Assembly: GCA_011391085.1 (NCBI GenBank)
Contig: JAABRD010000014.1
Location: 37,708-101,707, forward strand
Direction of reading: 5' to 3'
Length of the DNA: 64,000 nucleotides
Origin: Thiotrichaceae bacterium
GTDB taxonomy: Bacteria > Pseudomonadota > Gammaproteobacteria > Beggiatoales > Beggiatoaceae
The position numbers and the translations under genes were made by a program. The notes beneath the pieces are model-generated. The model was not told the origin of the DNA and searched no databases. It saw only the letters and a list, made by a program, of their open reading frames with translations. Positions 8,349 to 16,160 of the stretch are shown one piece after another; positions within the stretch are counted from its first letter, which is position 1, and each line of letters starts with the position of its first letter.

Positions 8349-9350
8349 ATGACAAATTTATCATCCATCTTGGTACTCGGCGCAGGCGCCTGGGGCACTG
8401 CACTTGCCCTCATTCTCGCCCGCAATGGGCACTTGGTTTGGCTGTGGGGTCGAAATTCTAAGCACATAGAACAACTGAAAGTGACTCGGCAAAACGTCCA
8501 AGGATTGCCCTCTGCAATGTTTCCAGAGACGTTACAACCTACGACTGACTTAGAAAATATCGTCCCACAAGTCCAAGACATCCTCGTTGTCGTCCCCAGT
8601 CACGGTTTCCGTGAAACGCTTAACCTCGTCGTCCCCTACGTGACCACCACTTCACAGTTCTGCTGGGCTACGAAAGGGCTAGAATATCAGACGGGTCTTC
8701 TCCTCCATCAAGTGGCCCAACAAACATTAGGTTCGAACCGCCCACTCGCGGTTCTCTCAGGACCCTCCTTTGCTACCGAAGTGGCCGCCGGTCTTCCCAC
8801 TGCTGTCACCATTGCTTCGACTTCGCCCACGTATGCCCAATATCTCGTCAGCCTCTTCCATAACCAACACTTTCGCCCTTATACCAGCAACGATATAATT
8901 GGCGTTCAAATTGGCGGCGCCGTCAAAAATATCATGGCCATCGCCGCTGGCATTACAGATGGCTTAGGCTTCGGGGCCAATTCCCGGGCCGCCCTTATCA
9001 CCCGCGGTCTCACGGAAATGGTACGCTTTGGCACCACGTTGGGAGGACAACGAGAAACATTTATGGGATTGGCAGGACTGGGCGATTTGGTTCTCACTTG
9101 TACCGATAACCAATCGCGCAACCGTCGCTTTGGTTATGCCATTGCCCAAGGTCTCACTGCGGACCAAGCCAAAGCCCAAATTGGTCAAGTCATTGAAGGC
9201 ATTCTGGCTACCCATGAAGTTCATCGACTGGCCCAACAATTACACATCGATATGCCTATCGTTGACCATGTTAACAAAGTTCTCCAAGGACAATGTACCC
9301 CCCGTGAAGCGGTACAATCGTTATTATCACGAGAACCGAAACCGGAATGA
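8349..9350 (+). CDS. gpsA: Glycerol-3-phosphate dehydrogenase [NAD(P)+]
   Basis: 333 residues, the normal GpsA length. It reduces dihydroxyacetone phosphate to sn-glycerol 3-phosphate for phospholipid synthesis. The Rossmann motif GAGAWGTALA lies near residue 10, WATKGLE and LSGPSFATEVA mark the substrate region, and GGAVKNIMAIAAGITDGLGF contains the catalytic lysine, followed by NSRAALITRGLTEM. The gene follows secB at 23 bases, with GAGG before the ATG. The secB-gpsA order is conserved in gammaproteobacteria. Confidence 0.96.
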   Translation: MTNLSSILVLGAGAWGTALALILARNGHLVWLWGRNSKHIEQLKVTRQNVQGLPSAMFPETLQPTTDLENIVPQVQDILVVVPSHGFRETLNLVVPYVTTTSQFCWATKGLEYQTGLLLHQVAQQTLGSNRPLAVLSGPSFATEVAAGLPTAVTIASTSPTYAQYLVSLFHNQHFRPYTSNDIIGVQIGGAVKNIMAIAAGITDGLGFGANSRAALITRGLTEMVRFGTTLGGQRETFMGLAGLGDLVLTCTDNQSRNRRFGYAIAQGLTADQAKAQIGQVIEGILATHEVHRLAQQLHIDMPIVDHVNKVLQGQCTPREAVQSLLSREPKPE

Positions 9351-9362
9351 GTTTGGATTTAT

Positions 9363-9498
9363 GGTAGTGTTGCAAAGGTAATGGTTATGGGTTTTGGAGT
9401 ACGGAATTTATTCCGCTTGAAACGGAATTAATTCCGTACTCCAACGGAATCAATTCCGTACTCCAAAACCGCTATACCATTACCTCTGCAACACCACC
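9363..9498. mobile_element. MITE1-related element (GGTAGTGTTGC ends) with 8-bp target duplication
   Basis: Ends GGTAGTGTTGCAAAGGTAAT and ATTACCTCTGCAACACCACC are inverted. GGATTTAT is repeated exactly on both sides (9355-9362, 9499-9506). The core holds four GGAGTACGGAATT or inverse units, the same sequence that forms the tandem array at 63853. Confidence 0.8.
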
Positions 9499-9519
9499 GG
9501 ATTTATGCAACTGTACCCC

Positions 9520-9553
9520 AGAAACTAAGTTTGCTTTCCGAAACTTAGTTTCT
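9520..9553. terminator. Hairpin AGAAACTAAGTTT / AAACTTAGTTTCT
   Basis: A 13-bp stem with an 8-base loop between gpsA and accA. The same stem recurs at 16073, 26086 and 29783. It could end gpsA transcription, but only a short T stretch follows. Confidence 0.45.
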
Positions 9554-9580
9554 TACCACCTCTCCAGAATTGCTATACCG

Positions 9581-10540
9581 ATGAACCTTAACTTCCTCGA
9601 CTTTGAACAACCGATTGCCGAACTCGAAGCCAAAATTGAAGAACTGCGCTACGTTAGCACCGATAAAGATATTAATATCAGCGACGAAATTGCCCGTTTA
9701 CAAATTAAAAGTCAAGAACTGACCCGTAGTATTTTCACCAATTTGACAGCTTGGCAAGTTTCTCAACTGGCGCGGCACCCGCAACGCCCTTATTTACTTG
9801 ATTATATTCCGCGCATTTTTACCCATTTTGAGGAACTTCACGGAGACCGCATGTTTGGAGATGACCCGGCGATGGTTGGCGGATTGGCCCGTTTAGAAGG
9901 ACGTCCCGTCGTCGTGATTGGCCAACAAAAAGGCCGTGACTTAAAAGAAAAACTGCAACGCAATTTTGGGATGCCACGCCCTGAAGGCTACCGTAAAGCC
10001 ATGCGCTTGATGAATATGGCAGAACGCTTTCACCTGCCTCTCCTTACCTTCATTGATACTCCAGGCGCCTACCCTGGCGTCGATGCGGAAGAACGTGGCC
10101 AAAGCGAAGCCATTGCGCGGAATCTTTACATCATGTCGACTCTTCGAACGCCAATTATTTGCACCGTCATTGGTGAAGGCGGTTCTGGAGGAGCCCTAGC
10201 TATTGGTGTAGGAGACCGAATTTGTATGTTAGAGTATAGCACCTACTCAGTCATCTCCCCCGAAGGATGCGCCTCGATTCTCTGGAAAAATGCGGACAAG
10301 GCTTCGGAAGCGGCAGAAGCCATGAATATGACTTCCCAACGTCTCAAGGAACTGGAATTGATTGATACCATTATCCCAGAACCATTAGGCGGTGCCCACC
10401 GTGACTTAGACACGACGACTAAAAATCTCAGCAGTGCGTTACTCGAACATTTGACTTTTTTAGATAAAGTGTCTATGGAAGACCTTCTTCAGATGCGGTA
10501 TCAACGGTTGATGAAGGTTGGGTATTTTGAGGAAACTTGA
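9581..10540 (+). CDS. accA: Acetyl-CoA carboxylase carboxyltransferase subunit alpha
   Basis: 319 residues, the normal AccA length. With AccD it moves the carboxyl group from biotin to acetyl-CoA, giving malonyl-CoA for fatty acid synthesis. The N-terminal [40 protein letters not shown] (given in parts), [20 protein letters not shown] and the oxyanion region [16 protein letters not shown] are all AccA signatures. The ATG at 9581 begins MNLNFLDFE, as expected. No accD or other lipid gene is adjacent. Confidence 0.97.
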   Translation: MNLNFLDFEQPIAELEAKIEELRYVSTDKDINISDEIARLQIKSQELTRSIFTNLTAWQVSQLARHPQRPYLLDYIPRIFTHFEELHGDRMFGDDPAMVGGLARLEGRPVVVIGQQKGRDLKEKLQRNFGMPRPEGYRKAMRLMNMAERFHLPLLTFIDTPGAYPGVDAEERGQSEAIARNLYIMSTLRTPIICTVIGEGGSGGALAIGVGDRICMLEYSTYSVISPEGCASILWKNADKASEAAEAMNMTSQRLKELELIDTIIPEPLGGAHRDLDTTTKNLSSALLEHLTFLDKVSMEDLLQMRYQRLMKVGYFEET

Positions 10541-10633
10541 AGGCTAAACCATTCGGTGTGGGAAGGAATTGACACACCGGTGGACTAGAGGCTTCAGCCG
10601 GTGGTAGGCACACTTCATACTCCTACCACTAAT

Positions 10634-10750
10634 GTAGGGTGGATTAAGCGATAGCGTATCCACCAAGATTCTAATGTAGGGTGGATTAAGCGATAGCGTA
10701 TCCACCGTGTTCAAATCTTGGTGGATACGCTATCGCTTAATCCACCCTAC
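10634..10750. repeat. Triple 'GTAGGGTGGATTAAGCG' repeat with hairpin
   Basis: Two direct copies of GTAGGGTGGATTAAGCGATA... (10634-10664 and 10676-10706) are followed by one inverted copy ending in CCACCCTAC (10720-10750), giving a long stem. A related pair lies at 52828-52903. A GACTAGAGGCTTCAGCCGG half-palindrome sits just upstream (10582-10602). The 313-base gap between accA and priA holds nothing else I can identify. Confidence 0.75.
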
Positions 10751-10853
10751 CTTAACATATTCATGTTTCCCCGTAGAAACAAAAAAATCATTGTTGGGTC
10801 CGATTCATCTATAACATCGCACAATCACACAAATCACATAAATCACAGTTCCC

Positions 10854-13076
10854 TTGATTCTCCAAATCGCCATTCCTACTCCGTTAAATCGCCACTTTGA
10901 CTATCTTCCCCCCCCAGGGATAGATACCAACCTCTTGCGCCCCGGAATGCGGGTGTGGGTGCCCTTTGGGAACTCTCGTCACTGCGTCGGAATGCTTCTC
11001 GCCGTAGCAGAACAGACCGAGGTACCAAAGGATAAACTGAAAACCATCCTCAAAGTGCTTGACCCTGTTCAACCAGTGTTACCAGAGGACATGTTTAAGT
11101 TATTACAGTGGGCCAGTCACTATTATCATTACCCAATTGGGGAAGTCATTTCGACCGCGTTACCGAGGTTGTTAAGCCAAGGTGAACCTGCTATCCTTCA
11201 ATCTCCTGATAAGGATGGAGGAGAGTACCATAGCGAATGGGTCATCACCCCCGAAGGTCAGTTGATTGACCCCAAAACGTTACCCAAAAGACAGGAACGT
11301 TTTGCCCTCTTACTGGCATTGCTTCAACAACATCCTGCGGGTTTGAGTGAAAGCGAAATCGTCATTGAACTACCCAATCCGCGTCCCACGTTACGCGCTT
11401 TGCAGAAAAAAGGTTGGATTAATGCACAAATCCAACAATCTGCCTTGACGTTACCCTTGTCCTTGAATCCTGCGCAAAAACAAGCGTTTGATTATGTCTC
11501 TAGCCAACTTCAACAATTCTCACCCTGTCTGTTAGATGGTGTGACGGGCAGTGGGAAGACCGAAGTCTATTTGCAAATTATTCAAAAGGTGTTGGAACAA
11601 GGACGCCAAGCGTTGGTGTTGGTGCCAGAAATCAATTTGACGCCGCAAATGGTGAGTCGTTTTAAACAACGGTTTACCGTTCCCATTGCCGTCTTTCATT
11701 CCAAATTGAATCATCAGGAACGCTTGCAAACCTGGCTATTAGCCCGCGACGGGCTGGCGCCGATTGTGATAGGAACACGTTCCGCAGTGTGGACGCCATT
11801 ACAACGGCCTGGCGTGTTTATCGTCGATGAAGAACATGACCCTTCTTACAAACAACAAGACCATTTTCGCTATTCTGCCCGTGATATTGCCGTGGTCCGG
11901 GCGCAACGTGCCCAAGTACCGATTTTATTAGGCAGTGCCACGCCCTCTTTGGATAGTTTGCAAAATGTCCACTTGCATCGTTATCAACATCTGATTTTGC
12001 CAGAACGGGCAGGTGCCGCGGTGCATCCGAGTTTTCATCTGGTCGATTTACGCCAACTGACTTCTCGGCAGGGAAGTCTCTCGCCTCAGTTGAAAAAGGC
12101 GATTGTGCAACGGTTGGAGAATAAACAACAAGTCTTACTCTTTATCAACCGCCGCGGTTACGCCCCCGTTCTCCTCTGTTATCAATGTGGCTGGTTGGCC
12201 TATTGTGAACATTGCGATGCCCGTTTGACTTACCATGAAGCGACTCATGAACTACTGTGTCATCACTGTGGTGCCACTCGTCCGTTGACCACGGATCCGT
12301 CGACCATAGAATGTCCCAATTGTCATCATCCCAAAATGTATCTGATTGGACAAGGCACCGAACGGGTGGAGGAGACGTTAGAGAAAGAGTTTCCCACGGC
12401 CAAAATTTTACGCATTGACAGTGACAGCACCCGTAGTAAATACGCCATGCACACGATGTTGGAACAGATTCATGCAGGGGAGGCAGATATTTTAGTCGGC
12501 ACTCAAATGTTAGCCAAAGGTCACCATTTTCCCAAAGTGACGTTAGTCGGTGTCATCAATTTTGACAGTGGTCTATATGGTATCGACTTTCGTTCTAGCG
12601 AACGGATGGCCCAATTATTGGTGCAAGTGGCAGGTCGTGCAGGTCGTGCGGAGGACCCAGGAGAAGTGATTATTCAAACGCATTATCCGGACCATCCATT
12701 GTTGACGCGCTTGATTCGACAAGGTTATACTGCCTTTGCTGAAGCGGCTTTGAAAGAACGTCAACAAACGGAATTTCCTCCCTATACTCGTTTGGCTTTA
12801 TTACGGGCCGAAGCGGAGGACGTGGAGAAGGCGACAGAATTTCTCCTCATGGCGAAAACGCAAGCGCAACAGTGTTGCGATACGGAAGTCAAATTATGGG
12901 GACCTGTCCCTGCGCCTATGGAAAAGCGGGCGGGCTGGTATCGTGCCCATTTATTGTTACAAGCGACGCAACGGGAAGCGTTACATCGGTTATTGGATAA
13001 ATGGTTGCCGATGTTACCTGCCTCAACCCCGAAATTGCGATGGTCGTTGGATGTGGATCCGCAGGAATTGCTTTAA
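10854..13076 (+). CDS. priA: Primosomal protein N' (PriA helicase)
   Basis: 740 residues. PriA recognises stalled replication forks and loads the replisome. The N-terminal DNA-binding domain begins IAIPTPLNRHFDYL, and MRVWVPFG is characteristic. Walker A is GVTGSGKTEVY, the DEAH-type motif is VDEEHDPSYKQ, and the zinc-binding insert contains eight cysteines in LLCYQCG, CEHC, LLCHHCG and ECPNCHH. QMLAKGHHFPKV and QVAGRAGRAEDPG are helicase motifs V and VI. The start is the TTG at 10854, the only codon that gives the family N-terminus. Its upstream region is made of repeats, so its promoter is unclear. Confidence 0.96.
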   Translation: MILQIAIPTPLNRHFDYLPPPGIDTNLLRPGMRVWVPFGNSRHCVGMLLAVAEQTEVPKDKLKTILKVLDPVQPVLPEDMFKLLQWASHYYHYPIGEVISTALPRLLSQGEPAILQSPDKDGGEYHSEWVITPEGQLIDPKTLPKRQERFALLLALLQQHPAGLSESEIVIELPNPRPTLRALQKKGWINAQIQQSALTLPLSLNPAQKQAFDYVSSQLQQFSPCLLDGVTGSGKTEVYLQIIQKVLEQGRQALVLVPEINLTPQMVSRFKQRFTVPIAVFHSKLNHQERLQTWLLARDGLAPIVIGTRSAVWTPLQRPGVFIVDEEHDPSYKQQDHFRYSARDIAVVRAQRAQVPILLGSATPSLDSLQNVHLHRYQHLILPERAGAAVHPSFHLVDLRQLTSRQGSLSPQLKKAIVQRLENKQQVLLFINRRGYAPVLLCYQCGWLAYCEHCDARLTYHEATHELLCHHCGATRPLTTDPSTIECPNCHHPKMYLIGQGTERVEETLEKEFPTAKILRIDSDSTRSKYAMHTMLEQIHAGEADILVGTQMLAKGHHFPKVTLVGVINFDSGLYGIDFRSSERMAQLLVQVAGRAGRAEDPGEVIIQTHYPDHPLLTRLIRQGYTAFAEAALKERQQTEFPPYTRLALLRAEAEDVEKATEFLLMAKTQAQQCCDTEVKLWGPVPAPMEKRAGWYRAHLLLQATQREALHRLLDKWLPMLPASTPKLRWSLDVDPQELL

Positions 13077-13083
13077 AAGGTAC

Positions 13084-13288
13084 TGGTGGACTAGAGGCTT
13101 CAGCCGCAATGCCATTAAGTTAAGGAATAAAGTCCCCCGAAATTAACATACAGTTGGACTAGAGGCTTTAGCCGGTGGGGACCGAACATAATTAAATGGC
13201 GGGGAACGGCCCCCGGCTGAAGCCTCTAGTCCAACGCTATTTTAATTCTTTGGCTACTTTAATTCCTTAACTTAATGGCATTGCGGCT
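13084..13288. repeat. Long inverted repeat with AATGCCATTAAGTTAAGG ends
   Basis: AATGCCATTAAGTTAAGG (from 13109) and CCTTAACTTAATGGCATT (13265-13282) are inverted, and between them lies the GGACTAGAGGCTTTAGCC / GGCTGAAGCCTCTAGTCC palindrome. The same nested arrangement recurs at 27636, 32911 and 39751, so it is a defined multi-part element rather than scattered palindromes. Confidence 0.75.
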
Positions 13289-13400
13289 AAAGCCTCTAGT
13301 CCACCTGTACTTTAATAAAGCCTCTAGTCCACCGGTATTTTAATAAAGCCTCTAGTCCACCGGTATTTTAATAAAGCCTCTAGTCCACCGGTATTTTAAT
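13289..13400. repeat. Four tandem 28-bp units
   Basis: Four head-to-tail copies of AAAGCCTCTAGTCCACCGGT plus TATTTTAAT (28 bases each; the first is slightly diverged). They are extensions of one arm of the adjacent palindrome, just upstream of the antitoxin gene at 13470. Confidence 0.85.
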
Positions 13401-13469
13401 TTCGTTGAATTTGCCATTCAAAGCTGGTAATTTTAAAACCAACTTAATCTTGACAGAGATATTTCTTTT

Positions 13470-13787
13470 ATGACCTTAGTTATTCCTGATGAAATTTTAC
13501 ACACTGCACATTTAACAGTCGCCCAACTTCAGCAAGAGGTGGCGCAGTGGTTGTGGCAGAAACGTTATGCCACGTTGGAACAAGCGAGTCAATTGGCACA
13601 AACCAATCCGCAGGAGTTTCAACGGGAGGTTAGCGCAACTTCTGCGAAGGTGGCGGACTTGGATACGTCTGCTTCGGTTAACTTGGGGAAATTGGCTAAT
13701 TTGAAGCCGAGAAATTACATTGTGGGCGACCCCGAAGACCTTGTTCACATGGATTGGTCCAAAGAGTGGCGGGAGTGGCCAGTATGA
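13470..13787 (+). CDS. Probable antitoxin (UPF0175-like) paired with PIN toxin
   Basis: A 105-residue protein whose first 55 residues (MTLVIPDEILHTAHLTVAQL, ATLEQASQLAQTNPQEFQRE) resemble the UPF0175 family, which supplies antitoxins to PIN-domain toxins. The C-terminal half is unlike UPF0175 and ends in IVGDPEDLVHMDWSKEWRE, an extended acidic/aromatic segment of the sort that wraps around a toxin. Its stop codon overlaps the toxin start (ATGA at 13784-13787), the usual coupling of type II pairs. Family assignment is moderate; antitoxin role follows from context. Confidence 0.65.
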   Translation: MTLVIPDEILHTAHLTVAQLQQEVAQWLWQKRYATLEQASQLAQTNPQEFQREVSATSAKVADLDTSASVNLGKLANLKPRNYIVGDPEDLVHMDWSKEWREWPV

Positions 13788-14173
13788 TTTATTATATGGA
13801 TACTCATGTTGTTGCCTGGTTATATGAGGGAAAACTTGGGAGTTTTTCAAAACAATTACTGGATTTGATTGGTAAAAACAAAATACTCCTGTCTCCTATG
13901 GTAGTGTTAGAACTCACTTACTTGCATGAAATTGGGCGTGTGCAGGGGGCAAGCCAGCAGGTCATCGATTCTCTTAACCAAAGTATCGGCTTGACCATTT
14001 GTGACTTACCCTTTTCACAAGTTATCCAGTCGGCGATGGTTCAAACCTGGACCCGTGACCCGTTTGACCGAATAATTGTAGGTCAGGCGGCTGTGAATCA
14101 GTCTCCATTAATCACCAAGGACGTTCTGATTCGCACCCATTACGTTCATGTGGTTTGGGATAGTGAATCGTGA
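13784..14173 (+). CDS. VapC-like PIN-domain toxin
   Basis: A 129-residue PIN-domain ribonuclease, starting at the ATG that overlaps the antitoxin stop. Acidic active-site residues appear in the expected places: Asp6 in MIYYMDTHVVAW, the Glu of VVLELTYL, and the Asp pair of TRDPFDRIIVGQA; TKD near the end completes the set. VapC-type toxins usually cut initiator tRNA or 23S rRNA, but the target here is unknown. It forms a two-gene module with the 13470 gene. Confidence 0.85.
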   Translation: MIYYMDTHVVAWLYEGKLGSFSKQLLDLIGKNKILLSPMVVLELTYLHEIGRVQGASQQVIDSLNQSIGLTICDLPFSQVIQSAMVQTWTRDPFDRIIVGQAAVNQSPLITKDVLIRTHYVHVVWDSES

Positions 14174-14221
14174 GTCGTGTTGCAGAGGTAATCATGGTCA
14201 CCGAAATCAGAACAGGAAAAC

Positions 14222-14334
14222 GCTGGACTGGAGGCTTTAGCCGGTGATGGATCAGCCCCACTTTAACCGTGTGCCAACCATCCACCGGCTAAAGCCTCTA
14301 GTCCGGTGGCATCTAAAGCCTCTAGTCCGGTGGT
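14222..14334. repeat. GGAGGCTTTAGCCGGTG palindrome plus extra arm
   Basis: GGACTGGAGGCTTTAGCCGG and CCGGCTAAAGCCTCTAGTCC are inverted. One further AAAGCCTCTAGTCCGGTGG copy follows. A decayed GTGTTGCAGAGGTAAT sequence at 14178 resembles the end of the element at 9363. Confidence 0.7.
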
Positions 14335-14375
14335 ATTTGTTTGAGATAGATTCAACTAAATAAAGGAGAAAAAAC

Positions 14376-14690
14376 ATGTATGTCACCCTTACGGTATCTG
14401 AAGAAATTGCCCGACATTTGAATCAGTTGTCATTAGGTGACAATCCCAATGACAATTTGAAACGATTACTGGTGGCCGAATATCGGCGGAAACAGGCCCA
14501 TTATAATTTGACAGACCGACAATTAACCCAAAAATACCGAATGAGTTTTGAAGAGTTTGAATTTCAGCAACTCACTCAACAACATGGTTATAGTTGGGAA
14601 GTCGAATCTGATGCCATTGCCTGGGAAACAGCCATTGATGGGAGTCGCACTCTACAGCGGCAATTAGCGGAATTGGAAATGTCACTATGA
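14376..14690 (+). CDS. Putative antitoxin of a second toxin-antitoxin pair
   Basis: A 104-residue, mostly helical protein that I cannot place in a named family. It begins MYVTLTVSEEIARHLNQLSL, like the first strand and helix of ribbon-helix-helix antitoxins, and continues with NDNLKRLLVAEYRRKQ and a long charged helix ending LQRQLAELEMSL. An AAGGAG ribosome site precedes the ATG at good spacing. The stop overlaps the next start by four bases (ATGA), so the pair is translationally coupled. Antitoxin role is inferred from size, order and the partner. Confidence 0.55.
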   Translation: MYVTLTVSEEIARHLNQLSLGDNPNDNLKRLLVAEYRRKQAHYNLTDRQLTQKYRMSFEEFEFQQLTQQHGYSWEVESDAIAWETAIDGSRTLQRQLAELEMSL

Positions 14691-15040
14691 CCATTGAAGA
14701 ACTTATCATTGAGGCACTAACAGCCAAAGAACGTTTTTGGTTTGTAGAAGAAATGAAGGTCATAGAACGTACAGATTCTACAGTAACGTTACATTTTATC
14801 ATTGCCCCAAAACTGTTTATTCAGTTCTTCTTCAGTCAACGTAGCAAACGATTTAGTTTAGCTTTGGTGGGCAACTCTGGAAGACTCTACGGACGAGATA
14901 GAGAACGTGGCGTTTGGCACCGTCATCCATTTGGACATTCTGAACAACACGAACTCACTCCTGAAGGTATGTCACCACAACCTATTCTCCAATTTTTGGC
15001 GGAAGTGGAGGAAATTTTGTTGGTGAACAGTTTAATATAA
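14687..15040 (+). CDS. Putative TumE-like (DUF6516) toxin
   Basis: A 117-residue protein coupled to the gene before it. The central beta-rich part (TVTLHFIIAPKLFIQFFFSQ, FSLALVGNSGRLYGRDRERG) and the histidine-rich WHRHPFGHSEQHEL followed by a helix LQFLAEVEEILL recall the DUF6516/TumE family of toxins found downstream of small antitoxins. The resemblance is moderate and rests on the His/Arg motif and the layout. It could instead be an uncharacterised partner protein. Confidence 0.5.
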   Translation: MTIEELIIEALTAKERFWFVEEMKVIERTDSTVTLHFIIAPKLFIQFFFSQRSKRFSLALVGNSGRLYGRDRERGVWHRHPFGHSEQHELTPEGMSPQPILQFLAEVEEILLVNSLI

Positions 15041-15085
15041 CTGGCTAGGACAACCCTGATTAAAAGGTGGTAAAGAGGTTCAAAT

Positions 15086-15358
15086 ATGTTATGTCAAAAC
15101 TTGCAATTAGAAGATGAACTGGTTAATCAAGCCGTTCGATTAGTATCTGTCAACAACCTAGATGAATTAGTGAACTTGGCTTTACGGAAATTGGTAACTT
15201 CTCTCCAAGTACCCTTAAAGTCGTCTGTTGACTTAGAGGCGTATCGAGAAGTAGAAACAAGTTATCGTATTCAACCGGTGACATTGGGTGCCAAATTGCC
15301 TAACTTGGATAATATCCATGAGGTGTTAGCGATAGCAGAGGGAGAGGCGTATCGGTGA
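15086..15358 (+). CDS. Orphan VapB-like antitoxin
   Basis: A 90-residue protein. LEDELVNQAVRLVSVNNLDELVNLALRKLV matches the DNA-binding start of VapB-type antitoxins (hydrophobic-D-D/E-E-L-V...A-L-R-L...E-L-V-N-L-A-L). The C-terminal 50 residues lack an obvious toxin-wrapping motif. No toxin gene follows: the next 100 bases are a GGACTCC-type repeat and then ccmD. It is therefore an orphan, or its toxin has been lost. Confidence 0.6.
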   Translation: MLCQNLQLEDELVNQAVRLVSVNNLDELVNLALRKLVTSLQVPLKSSVDLEAYREVETSYRIQPVTLGAKLPNLDNIHEVLAIAEGEAYR

Positions 15359-15374
15359 CTTGGGCAAATTTAGG

Positions 15375-15437
15375 ACCGCTTCGCTGACAAAGCTACGCTT
15401 TGGACTCCTGGCAAAGTAAAGTTTCGCTTTGGACTCT
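15375..15437. repeat. Decayed TTTGGACTCC repeat pair
   Basis: Two imperfect direct copies of AAAGCTACGCTTTGGACTCC (ending about 15408 and 15437) lie between the orphan antitoxin and ccmD. They are arms of the dispersed GGAGTCCAAA family. Confidence 0.55.
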
Positions 15438-15462
15438 TCAACCATCACATTGTATAATTATT

Positions 15463-15642
15463 ATGAACGACTTTTTCCAAATGGGCGGTTATGCCTTTTA
15501 TATCTGGACCAGTTATGGATTAGCTTTTATCGTCCTACTGGTCAACTTAATCATTCCTTTTAACCAAGAACGCGCTTTGTTACGAACATTGGCGCGTAAA
15601 CTACGGAGACAACAACGTGATAACGTTGACGCAAACTCATAA
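15463..15642 (+). CDS. ccmD: Haem exporter protein CcmD
   Basis: A 59-residue membrane protein from the ATG at 15463; the open frame upstream is repeat sequence. CcmD helps release haem-loaded CcmE from the CcmABC complex during cytochrome c maturation. MGGYAFYIWTSYGLAFIVLLVNL is the family hallmark (G-G-Y-A-x-Y-I-W-x-S-Y), given here in one transmembrane segment, followed by a basic cytosolic tail rich in Arg and Gln. It overlaps ccmE by 26 bases. ccmA, ccmB and ccmC do not precede it. Confidence 0.9.
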   Translation: MNDFFQMGGYAFYIWTSYGLAFIVLLVNLIIPFNQERALLRTLARKLRRQQRDNVDANS

Positions 15643-16060
15643 AAAACGTCTAGGCATCGTCTTGCTGATTGTGATTGGAATTAGCACGACAGTGGCATTA
15701 GCTATCAATGCGTTTCGTGAAAATATGCTGTATTATTTTTCACCGACGCAAATTCGGGCCGGCGAAGCACCCAAAGAAAGGGTGATTCGTGTCGGTGGCA
15801 TGGTGACAAAAGGGACTGTGCAACGGGCTTCGGATAGTTTGCTAGTGAAATTTGAAGTGACGGATTATCAGAATACCCTGGCGGTTCAATATACCGGCAT
15901 TTTGCCGGACTTGTTTCGCGAAGGACAAGGGATTGTAGCGATTGGCAAGATGCAAACGGATGGTAGTTTTTTAGCCAATGAAGTGTTGGCTAAACATGAT
16001 GAGAAGTATATGCCACCGGAGGTGGCAGCGTCTTTGAAAAAGGACGAGAAAGCGAAGTAA
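15617..16060 (+). CDS. ccmE: Cytochrome c maturation protein CcmE
   Basis: A 147-residue haem chaperone. One N-terminal anchor (LGIVLLIVIGISTTVALAI) is followed by a periplasmic OB-fold domain with YYFSPTQI, VIRVGGMVTKGTV and YTGILPDLFREGQGIVAIG. The haem-binding motif is present as AKHDEKYMP (H-x-x-x-Y), where the histidine binds haem covalently. The start is the GTG at 15617 inside the end of ccmD. Two hairpins separate it from ccmF. Confidence 0.95.
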   Translation: MITLTQTHKKRLGIVLLIVIGISTTVALAINAFRENMLYYFSPTQIRAGEAPKERVIRVGGMVTKGTVQRASDSLLVKFEVTDYQNTLAVQYTGILPDLFREGQGIVAIGKMQTDGSFLANEVLAKHDEKYMPPEVAASLKKDEKAK

Positions 16061-16072
16061 CTCGAAACTCCC

Positions 16073-16147
16073 AGAAACTAAGTTTCTTTAAGAAACTTAG
16101 TTTCTTAACTCCCAGAAACTAAATTTCTTAAAGAAACTTAGTTTCTT
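16073..16147. repeat. Two tandem AGAAACTAAGTTTCTT hairpins
   Basis: Two nearly identical hairpins, each made of AGAAACTAAGTTTCT facing AGAAACTTAGTTTCT, stand in tandem between ccmE and ccmF. Sitting inside an operon, they may lower expression of ccmF or process the mRNA rather than end it. Confidence 0.7.
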
Positions 16148-16160
16148 ACCTTCAAAAATT

